The notes under the pieces were generated by a model. The model did not search any database. It saw only the letters and a list, made by a program, of their open reading frames with translations, and had not been told where the DNA came from. Shown here in pieces: positions 57,799-64,000 of a stretch of 64,000 nt of DNA. Source of the DNA: an uncultured Anaerococcus sp. (lineage in GTDB: Bacteria; Bacillota; Clostridia; Tissierellales; Peptoniphilaceae); contig URUJ01000006.1 in assembly GCA_900551095.1 (NCBI GenBank), forward strand, positions 8,565 through 72,564. The letters are read 5' to 3'. The first letter of the stretch is position 1. The number at the start of each line of letters is the position of its first letter. The position numbers and the translations under genes were made by a program.

Positions 57799-59153
57799 TA
57801 ATTAACTCCTGTGTTTGCAATTTCTAATGTCATATCATGAGCCTGTTTTATCCTTGCTCTTTGATTTTCATTTACTAAGTCATAATACTTGCCGCCTTCT
57901 AGAAAGTCCTCTGTGAGGTGGTTTTTGATGCTTATACCGTAATCATTGTAGTAGGCGCCTACCCATATTGGATGGAAGGTAACATCAGAAATCTTTTTGT
58001 TTCCACTGGTGAGGTCTTTTTCAAGGTCAATCTCAAGTGCTAGAGAGTGTTCTACTCTTATGTCGTTATTATTTTCATAATTTTGGTAGGAGATGAAATT
58101 ACCTAGCGCGTAGGCTATGAGTCCTTCTCTGCCGTCACTAGCTTCGTATAGCTCAACTGGTTCTACAACGTGAGGGTGGTTTCCTATTACTAAGTCTGCT
58201 CCCCATTCTATCATATTTCTTCCTAGTCTTATTTGTTCTTCATTTGGCATAGATTGGTATTCGATGCCCCAATGAGGATATACTACAATAAAGTCAGCTC
58301 CAGAAGCCTTGGCTCTTTTGATATCTTTTTTTATTTGTTCTTCATCTGATAAGTAGGCGAGATTTTCTACTTCTTCTCTTGGAATAACTAAATTTTCCCT
58401 ACCATTGCAGCCATAAGTATATGCTAAAAAAGCAAATTTTATCCCCTTTGCTTCTTTGTATAATATTCTTTCTGTTTTATCTTTAAAAGATCCTACATAG
58501 TCAAGCCCTGCTTCTTTCGCAGCATCCATTGTTGACAAAACTCCCTCTAGCTCTGTATCCATGGAGTGGTTGTTTGCAGTCGATACTATATCAAATCCTG
58601 TTTCTTTTAGATCTCTAAGATAAGCCTCTGGTGCATTAAATCTAGGAAATCCTGCATAGGGAAGGTTTGGATTTGTGGTTGTTTCGTAATTTCCAATAGC
58701 TATATCGGAGTCTTCTATAAATTCCTTTAGATAGGTGAATTGATCTGTAAAATCATAGTCTCCTCCGCCTTTATTTTGGGCATATTGGATTTGTACCATA
58801 TGGGCCATTATATCTCCAAAGGCTTTAATTTTTACTTTTTTTATTTGTGGTTTTTTCTTCTCTTCTTTTGCTATTTCCTCTTTAGCTCTTTCTTCTAGAG
58901 CCTTTTGGTCTATTTTAGCCTCAGCATCTTCTTTTAGTTCATTTTTCTTTGCTTCTTTAAGAATTTTTTCCTTTTCTCTTTCTTCAGCTAGTCTCTTTTC
59001 TTCTTCTTTATTTTTTTGATAAGTTTCGAGTCTAGAAATTAAACCTGCAACATCAGTTATTGATGGTTCTTCGCTTTTATTATTATTTGAACAAGCCGAA
59101 ATAGTAAAAACCATTACAAGGCTTAGTATAATTGATAAATATTTCCTTTTCAT
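57798..59153 (-). CDS. CapA-like metallophosphatase-fold lipoprotein
   Basis: The product has 451 residues. The lipoprotein signal ends ISAC (lipidated Cys near residue 21). A highly charged coiled-coil segment (about 40-100) precedes a CapA/PgsA domain with KAFGDIMAHM, STANNHSMD, VYPHWGIEY and VIGNHPHVVEP. The family includes poly-gamma-glutamate anchoring proteins, but no capB or capC gene is nearby, so the role is unknown. Partner PAP2 downstream. Confidence 0.88.
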   Translation of the reverse strand: MKRKYLSIILSLVMVFTISACSNNNKSEEPSITDVAGLISRLETYQKNKEEEKRLAEEREKEKILKEAKKNELKEDAEAKIDQKALEERAKEEIAKEEKKKPQIKKVKIKAFGDIMAHMVQIQYAQNKGGGDYDFTDQFTYLKEFIEDSDIAIGNYETTTNPNLPYAGFPRFNAPEAYLRDLKETGFDIVSTANNHSMDTELEGVLSTMDAAKEAGLDYVGSFKDKTERILYKEAKGIKFAFLAYTYGCNGRENLVIPREEVENLAYLSDEEQIKKDIKRAKASGADFIVVYPHWGIEYQSMPNEEQIRLGRNMIEWGADLVIGNHPHVVEPVELYEASDGREGLIAYALGNFISYQNYENNNDIRVEHSLALEIDLEKDLTSGNKKISDVTFHPIWVGAYYNDYGISIKNHLTEDFLEGGKYYDLVNENQRARIKQAHDMTLEIANTGVN

Positions 59154-59267
59154 AAACGCTCCTCATTTATATATTCTATGCTATTTATACTATTATTCAT
59201 CTTTTCTTAATAAAAGAATGAAAGATTTTATAAAAATCATATAATTATATATGTTGAAGGAGACAAT

Positions 59268-59687
59268 ATGAGTTTTAATGATCAATTTGACATAGAAATA
59301 AAAGAAATAGACGAAGATAATTTAATTTTACGATGCAAGGCAGAAAAAGATTTTTATAATGAAATAAATGCTATCCATGGCGGAGTGATAATGACCCTAG
59401 CTGATGACGCTTCAGGTTTTATTGCATCTGCAAAAAAATATACCGCCCCAACCCTATCAATGACTACACATTTTTTAAGACCTCTTATGGATACAAAATA
59501 CATTTACGCCAAAGCCAAAGTTATTAAAAGAGGTTCAAGGATAATTACTGTAGACTGCGAAGTTTATGGCGATAATGAGAAAATTGCAGCTATTACAAGA
59601 ACTGAATTTGCTATAATAAATTCAAATTTAGAAAAAAGTACAAGCGGCGATATGGCATATTCAAAAGGTAAGTATAAGAAGTTTTAA
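59268..59687 (+). CDS. PaaI-type hotdog thioesterase
   Basis: The product has 139 residues with the hotdog motif NAIHGGVIMTLADDASG and the strand PTLSMTTHFLRPL. Such enzymes hydrolyse acyl- or aryl-CoA esters. AAGGAGA lies ahead of the ATG. Divergent from capA and 33 bp upstream of the lipid kinase gene. Confidence 0.87.
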   Translation: MSFNDQFDIEIKEIDEDNLILRCKAEKDFYNEINAIHGGVIMTLADDASGFIASAKKYTAPTLSMTTHFLRPLMDTKYIYAKAKVIKRGSRIITVDCEVYGDNEKIAAITRTEFAIINSNLEKSTSGDMAYSKGKYKKF

Positions 59688-59720
59688 TACTTTAAAAAAT
59701 AAAGGATAAATAGGATTAAT

Positions 59721-60623
59721 ATGAGAAAGATTTTATTTATTATAAATTCAAAGGCTGGTAAAACAGAATTTGATATAAGAAAAGAAGATATAGAGGAAAC
59801 TTTTAGACGAGCGGGCAGACTGTCAGAAATAGAAGTAGTTTATACAAAATATAAAAATCACACAAAGTTTTTGATAGATGCCTTTGATAGTCTCGATTAT
59901 GATGAAAAAATCGTAATAATTTGTGGTGGCGATGGTTCTTTAAATGAACTTGTAAATGTGGCCTACGGCAAAAACATGACATTAGGTTTAATACCAACAG
60001 GCACAGGTAATGACTTTGCCAAAAACTTTGATTATAGTAATTTCAATTTAAAATCTCTTTTAAATTTTAAAACAAAAAAAATTGACTTAATTAAAGTCAA
60101 CGATTTTTATTCTATAAATGTAACAAGCCTAGGTTTTGACACCCAGGTTTTAAAAAGGGCCTACGATTACCTTGATAAAAACCCAAAACTTGGAAAAAAA
60201 GCCTACGCTTTGTCGGTACTTAATAGCCTTAATAAAATAAATTGTGAGAATTTGGAGCTAAAACTAAAGCTAATAGATGGATCAAATTTTGAAATAAAGG
60301 GCGATTACCTTATTTCAGCCTTGTGTAATGGTGGATTTTATGGATCTGGCTTTAATCCTGCGCCACAGGCAAAGATAGATGATGGATATCTAAATTTACT
60401 TTTGGCAAGTAAAATTCCCCTAATAAGATTTATCCCACTTATAAAAAAATATAAGGAGGGTCGCCACAAGGAAAGTAAGTATATTAATGAAATCAAGGTT
60501 AAATCAGGAACTATAAAATCTAAAAATAAATTTATAGCCAATGCTGATGGAGAAATTTTTGAAACAAAGGAAATTAGATTCGAAGTTTTACCAAAGGCGT
60601 TAAATTGGGTTATTTTCAAGTAA
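59721..60623 (+). CDS. Diacylglycerol/lipid kinase family protein
   Basis: The product has 300 residues: INSKAGKTE at the N-terminus, the nucleotide-binding CGGDGSLNELVN and the GLIPTGTGNDFAKNF motif, then a beta-rich C-terminal domain with LISALCNGGFYGSGF and NADGE. Members (DgkB/YegS type) phosphorylate diacylglycerol or related lipids. It ends at a strong terminator. Confidence 0.9.
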   Translation: MRKILFIINSKAGKTEFDIRKEDIEETFRRAGRLSEIEVVYTKYKNHTKFLIDAFDSLDYDEKIVIICGGDGSLNELVNVAYGKNMTLGLIPTGTGNDFAKNFDYSNFNLKSLLNFKTKKIDLIKVNDFYSINVTSLGFDTQVLKRAYDYLDKNPKLGKKAYALSVLNSLNKINCENLELKLKLIDGSNFEIKGDYLISALCNGGFYGSGFNPAPQAKIDDGYLNLLLASKIPLIRFIPLIKKYKEGRHKESKYINEIKVKSGTIKSKNKFIANADGEIFETKEIRFEVLPKALNWVIFK

Positions 60624-60640
60624 ATATTGTATTTTTTAAG

Positions 60641-60676
60641 AAACTGATCCTTGTAAAAAATTAGGGTCAGTTTTTT
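60641..60676 (+). terminator. Terminator of the lipid kinase gene
   Basis: AAACTGATCC (60641-60650) pairs with GGGTCAGTTT (60664-60673, one G-U) and is followed by Ts. Confidence 0.85.
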
Positions 60677-60754
60677 GCTTGAATTTTTAGATAACTTATA
60701 AGCTAGATGGACTACAGAAATTTCAAACAAGAACATCTGTAATTTAGCACTCTA

Positions 60755-60790
60755 TAAAAAATTCCATGGACTTTCTTAAAATCCATGGAA
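60755..60790 (-). terminator. Terminator of the alpha-amylase gene
   Basis: TTCCATGGA and TCCATGGAA form a perfect 9-bp stem; on the minus strand it is followed by six Ts. Confidence 0.82.
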
Positions 60791-60828
60791 TAAATTTCTT
60801 TATACAATAAAGTTTATCAAGAGGTAAA

Positions 60829-62457
60829 TTAATCAAGCTCTTTTTTATTTGTCTTAATCTTAACTATTAAAATTGCCACTAGGACAAGACCTATTAAGCC
60901 TCCTAGTATATAAGTAATTTCAAAATTTAGGGCTTTATTTTCAACCTTAAAACCTTCTGGAATGATTGATTCTTGGGCAAGAACAACTGTTCCTCCCTCA
61001 TTTCTTGATGGGATTGTTAGACTAATTTTGCCAGTCTTATTTTTTATTTTTGCCTTACCATAGAGGTCAAGCATTTTTTCGGATGTATCAAAGTCAAAAC
61101 TTATTTCTTTGGCCTCTTCACTTGTATTTAGACCTACCAAAACTTTTTTGTCTCCATAGGATCTTTGAAATATCGATACTTCATCATCCATATATAGATT
61201 ATCCCTATCTCCCTTGGCAAAAACATCTGCAAAGGCATTTCTTATTTTTAACATTTTCTTATAATGGTCTAAGATTTCATTGTTTTCGATCTTATCCCAA
61301 TCAAAGTCATACCTATTTTCGCTATAAATACCCTTATCGAAGTTCTCTTTCTTGCCTGATTGGCCGATTTCTTCGCCATAGTAGATTACAGGTTGACCCT
61401 TGGCTGTTAATTGCAATGACGAAGCCACTAAAAATTTCCCTAGGTCATCTGAAAGACGGACTTTTAAAAAACCATTCTCATCGTGGGATGATAAGAATTG
61501 ACCCATTTCCCTTTCCTCACTTATGGCCTCATTTCTTTTTACCAGTCTTTTTTCTGTCTCAGAAATTTTGCCTGAAACAAAATCTTTGGCTAATTCTTTA
61601 AATTCAAAATCTAAGAGCGAATCCAGCATGGTCGGATCTAGGTAGCCCCCGTCTTTAAAAATTGAAGCTCCAAAATTTTCCCCAATCATCTTAAATTCTG
61701 GGTTTTCTTTAATAAGAGCCGCCTTAAAGTCTTTCATTGTGTCCTGATCTACGTGTTTTACAGTATCAACCCTAAAGTAATCAATGGTGTTTCCCTTATC
61801 TGTCTTAAGTTTTTTAAGCCAGTCGACCTGCCAGTTTATGATTTTATCCCTAACTTCCTTATCTTCTGTTTTGAAATCTGGTAGGCCAGCAAGTTCTGTT
61901 TCTATGTCGCCTGCTCCGCTTTCTTGCCTATGCATGCCGGCAAAGTCGCCAATATTTTTTGTTCCATAGCCAGAATGGTTTATAACAACATCAACCATTA
62001 ACTTCATCCCATTTGCATGAAGGACGTCTATCAATTCTTTCAAATCTTCTTCTGAACCTAGATGGGGGTCAATCCTTGTAAAATCACTTGCCCAATATCC
62101 ATGATAGGCAAATTGCTTGTCATTTTTGTCAGCCATCATATTTGTGTCTATGTTTTTTACAATTGGTGTTATCCAAAGAGTTGTAATTCCCAAATCTTTT
62201 AGATAATCTACCTTATCAATTATCCCCCTAAAGTCGCCACCGTGATAGGCTTCGAGGTGGTCTTTGTCAAAAGATCCTTCTATATTTTCTGGATTATTGT
62301 TTGTTGGGTTCCCATCGAAAAACCTATCTGTCATAACCATATAGATTATTTCCTCATCCCAAGATTTTAAGATATTTTCATCTGCAAAAGATCTTGGCGA
62401 TAATAACAAAAATGCAATTAAAAGTACGCTAAATATTTTATTAATATTTTTTCTCAT
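60829..62457 (-). CDS. Secreted, membrane-anchored GH13 alpha-amylase
   Basis: The product has 542 residues from ATG 62457 (signal peptide MRKNINKIFSVLLIAFLLLS); a 15-codon upstream extension is rejected. GH13 regions: LMVDVVINHSG, YFRVDTVKHVD (nucleophile Asp), FKMIGENFG (acid/base Glu) and FLSSHDENG. A small beta domain follows, and a C-terminal membrane helix (about 510-533) with a basic tail anchors it. It degrades alpha-glucans at the cell surface. AAGGAG is near the start. Confidence 0.93.
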   Translation of the reverse strand: MRKNINKIFSVLLIAFLLLSPRSFADENILKSWDEEIIYMVMTDRFFDGNPTNNNPENIEGSFDKDHLEAYHGGDFRGIIDKVDYLKDLGITTLWITPIVKNIDTNMMADKNDKQFAYHGYWASDFTRIDPHLGSEEDLKELIDVLHANGMKLMVDVVINHSGYGTKNIGDFAGMHRQESGAGDIETELAGLPDFKTEDKEVRDKIINWQVDWLKKLKTDKGNTIDYFRVDTVKHVDQDTMKDFKAALIKENPEFKMIGENFGASIFKDGGYLDPTMLDSLLDFEFKELAKDFVSGKISETEKRLVKRNEAISEEREMGQFLSSHDENGFLKVRLSDDLGKFLVASSLQLTAKGQPVIYYGEEIGQSGKKENFDKGIYSENRYDFDWDKIENNEILDHYKKMLKIRNAFADVFAKGDRDNLYMDDEVSIFQRSYGDKKVLVGLNTSEEAKEISFDFDTSEKMLDLYGKAKIKNKTGKISLTIPSRNEGGTVVLAQESIIPEGFKVENKALNFEITYILGGLIGLVLVAILIVKIKTNKKELD

Positions 62458-62480
62458 AAAAACTCCTTTATTACAAAATA

Positions 62481-62999
62481 CTATAAGGCTAATTTCTTCC
62501 ACTTCCTAATCTTTGTCCTAAATGTTCCAAAAGGAGCAACTGTATTTATGTGGATAAACTTATATACTTCCCAAGTAGCAGTTTTTGTTGCATCATCAGC
62601 CCGTTTTCTCATGTGAGGTTTGAAAAGTTCTTCGTCTGTATATTCATCTATCATAGTGTAAATATTATTTATGTTCTTATCTAAAATGCTTTTTAATTCA
62701 TCTAGAGATTTGTAGGCGTAGGTCGCTGTAAAATAGTCATATAACTTGCCAAGTTCATTCCATTTAAACTCTTCTGATGGGGTCTTCACTTGTAAACCAT
62801 TTTTTTCGTCCTCTTCCCACTTTAATAACAAAGTAGTCCAACCCACTTGATAAGCGAGATTTTCAGCAGGAGTTCTATCCACCTCTTTAATTCTCTTATC
62901 TTTTAAAGTCTCTGAGATATTATCAAATTCTGTAATATATTTCTCGTATTTCTTTTTAATTTCATTTTTAAGCTCTTCTTTACTTGTATAAATCCTCAT
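62481..62999 (-). CDS. ClbS/DfsB family four-helix bundle protein
   Basis: The product has 172 residues from ATG 62999; 34 in-frame upstream codons run through the promoter and are rejected. MRIYTSKEELKNEIKKKYEK and PAENLAYQVGWTTLLLKWEE are typical of the ClbS/DUF1706 family (DinB-like bundle). ClbS itself protects DNA from colibactin, but most members are uncharacterised. It ends 23 bp before the amylase start. Confidence 0.82.
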   Translation of the reverse strand: MRIYTSKEELKNEIKKKYEKYITEFDNISETLKDKRIKEVDRTPAENLAYQVGWTTLLLKWEEDEKNGLQVKTPSEEFKWNELGKLYDYFTATYAYKSLDELKSILDKNINNIYTMIDEYTDEELFKPHMRKRADDATKTATWEVYKFIHINTVAPFGTFRTKIRKWKKLAL

Positions 63000-63039
63000 A
63001 AAATCTTCCTGTAAATAAAATTTAATCTCATATATGATA

Positions 63040-63068
63040 ATGATATAAGAAAACATATTTTCTTGCAA
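63040..63068 (-). promoter_or_regulatory. Probable promoter of the ClbS-like gene
   Basis: TTGCAA (63068-63063), 17 bp, TATCAT (63045-63040) on the minus strand, with an AAGAAAA/TTTTCTT inverted repeat in the spacer. Confidence 0.5.
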
Positions 63069-63108
63069 GAGTATTTTCTTATCAAAAAAAGTATCAACCA
63101 AATTTGTA

Positions 63109-63597
63109 TTATGGTTGGTGTTTGTCTATTAACATATTCTTATTTTTTAATACAGTTTTGCCCCCGGCTGATATCCTGTTTGAAAGGATTACTAGGTTCA
63201 GTTTTTCTTCGCCTTCTTCTTCGTGGATTGCAGAGATTATCATTCCTTCTGAGTCAATTCCCATCATTTTTCTTGTAGGGAGGTTTACAATAACTAGAAG
63301 TGTCTTACCTACAAGGTCTTCTGCGTTATAGTGTTTCTTTGAATTCTTTTGTCTTTGTTGATCTTCTAGTAGGATTTTTATTTCTTCATCTGTTAGTTCT
63401 TCTGCATTTTCTATAAGGCTTTCTAAGATTGCTCCTCTTGTTATGAGCCTATGTGTTCTTTCTTTTCTTCTTTTCACTATGTCTTGTTTTAATATCTTCT
63501 TTTCTTGATTTTTTAGTTGCCTTAATCTTTCTTCTGTATCATCAATTTTGTCTTTTATTTCTTTTGACTCTTGTCTTATTTGATCTAAGTTTTTCAT
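63109..63597 (-). CDS. Chimeric gene: DUF3847-type N-terminus fused to methionyl-tRNA synthetase C-terminal fragment
   Basis: The product has 162 residues. Residues 1-84 (coiled coil, then KERTHRLITRGAILESLIEN, ELTDEEIKILLED) match the small DUF3847 proteins found beside mobilisation genes of conjugative elements. Residues about 88-155 (HYNAEDLVGKTLLVIVNLPT, IDSEGMIISAIHEEEG) match the end of the C-terminal tRNA-binding OB domain of MetG. The catalytic part of MetG is absent. It probably arose by a deletion or insertion joining a mobile element to the metG 3' end. Expression and function are doubtful. Confidence 0.75.
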   Translation of the reverse strand: MKNLDQIRQESKEIKDKIDDTEERLRQLKNQEKKILKQDIVKRRKERTHRLITRGAILESLIENAEELTDEEIKILLEDQQRQKNSKKHYNAEDLVGKTLLVIVNLPTRKMMGIDSEGMIISAIHEEEGEEKLNLVILSNRISAGGKTVLKNKNMLIDKHQP

Positions 63598-63617
63598 ACT
63601 AATTCCCTTTCTTATAA

Positions 63618-63652
63618 TAAAAAAGACGATAGAGTTTTTATTTTCTATCGCC
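63618..63652 (-). terminator. Terminator of the histidine kinase gene
   Basis: On the minus strand GGCGATAGA pairs with TCTATCGTC and runs into a tract of Ts. Confidence 0.8.
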
Positions 63653-63669
63653 TAGGTTATTTATCCTAT

Positions 63670-64000
63670 TTATTTTACACCCTTTTCAATTTTGCAAGCT
63701 ATAGGTATCTCTATAAAAAATACTGTATATTGTCCAAACTCACTTCTTACTCCTATGTCTCCTCCCACATTATTAAGTATTTTTCTTACTATTGATAAGC
63801 CTAATCCCATTGATTCTTTATCAGTCGACCTAGCTTTATCCACTGTGTACAATGGATTAAATATTTTATCTAATTCAGATTTCTCTATGCCCGTTCCATT
63901 GTCTTTAAATTCTACTATAACTGTACCTGGGTTTTCTTTTGCAATTATATCAATTTCCAATGGATTTTCTCCTCTATATTTTATAGAATTTGAAAACAAA
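63670..64000 (-). CDS. Sensor histidine kinase, C-terminal fragment (cut by window edge)
   Basis: About 110 residues of an HATPase_c domain run off the right edge. The N box FSNSIKYRG, G1 FKDNGTGIEKSELDKIF and G2 MGLGLSIVRKIL are intact, and the protein ends IACKIEKGVK. The sensor and dimerisation domains would lie beyond 64000, with a response regulator gene expected upstream of it. It resembles VanS-like kinases often carried on conjugative elements, in line with the adjacent DUF3847 fusion. Confidence 0.88.
   Translation of the reverse strand, partial: LFSNSIKYRGENPLEIDIIAKENPGTVIVEFKDNGTGIEKSELDKIFNPLYTVDKARSTDKESMGLGLSIVRKILNNVGGDIGVRSEFGQYTVFFIEIPIACKIEKGVK

Noticed and set aside
61050..61601. 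183-codon plus-strand ORF opposite the amylase
   Set aside because: It mirrors the amylase codons, has a biased His/Leu/Tyr-rich composition and no ribosome binding site.

Overview
The window reads as the chromosome of a low-GC, anaerobic Firmicute, most likely an Anaerococcus/Peptoniphilaceae-type organism. This is inferred from base composition, gene order, a complete Rnf complex in the clostridial CDGEAB order, and TPP/ThiW and Gx-transporter/NusG-II gene pairs; it was not tested against a database. Most chromosomal genes lie on the minus strand in tightly overlapping operons.

1-31 kb, housekeeping. The 5' end of dnaE comes first, then whiA, a tyrosine phosphatase, rapZ and murB. rpmB stands alone on the plus strand. 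A long minus-strand block follows: rpe-rsgA-prkC-prpC-rlmN-rsmB-fmt-def (ribosome assembly, translation initiation, Ser/Thr signalling), smc, a radical SAM gene, rnc, acpP, plsX, rpmF and ackA. Next is a compact type IV pilin cluster (pilC, a major pilin, a prepilin peptidase, four minor pilins) downstream of pyrH-frr. A MATE exporter, a TPP-riboswitch-controlled thiW-thiD operon and a tRNA-Leu/tRNA-His pair follow. A small plus-strand operon carries a 33-aa membrane peptide, recX and a GIY-YIG protein. A striking detail is that smc has no ATG, GTG or TTG that can include its ATPase P-loop; it appears to start at ATT behind a strong ribosome binding site.

30-48 kb, envelope and energy. The block mreB-mreC-mreD-PBP2-MinD-like-RNase G-like builds rod shape and septa. 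radC, a Gx transporter and a NusG-II protein lie upstream of it. The rnfCDGEAB operon, a lytic transglycosylase, coaE and polA follow. Between polA and the mobile element lies an Fst/par-like type I toxin-antitoxin cassette (48.50-48.76 kb): a 32-aa membrane toxin and a convergent antisense RNA that share direct repeats and a bidirectional terminator.

49.05-57.14 kb, a roughly 8-kb integrative element in the 3' end of tRNA-Leu(CAA). It carries a tyrosine integrase, a Cro/CI-type repressor with a divergent overlapping-promoter switch, two small DNA-binding proteins, a lambda-O-like initiator gene with an internal iteron origin, a DnaC-like helicase loader, a RinA-like regulator, a small-terminase-like protein and a sigma-70-like factor. 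It has no capsid, portal, tail or large-terminase genes, so it looks like a phage satellite (PICI-like). Two non-coding regions within it (54.15-54.75 and 55.14-56.36 kb) are exceptionally structured: thirteen paired repeats with an exact 10-bp offset, two large stem-loops, and a chain of at least fourteen hairpins. I consider this the most likely undescribed biology in the window.

57.2-64 kb, chromosomal again. It holds a PAP2 phosphatase, a CapA-like lipoprotein, a thioesterase, a lipid kinase, a membrane-anchored alpha-amylase and a ClbS/DfsB protein. The last 900 bp hold a chimeric gene (a mobile-element DUF3847-type N-terminus joined to the C-terminal tRNA-binding domain of methionyl-tRNA synthetase) and the end of a sensor histidine kinase, suggesting a second mobile element just beyond the window.
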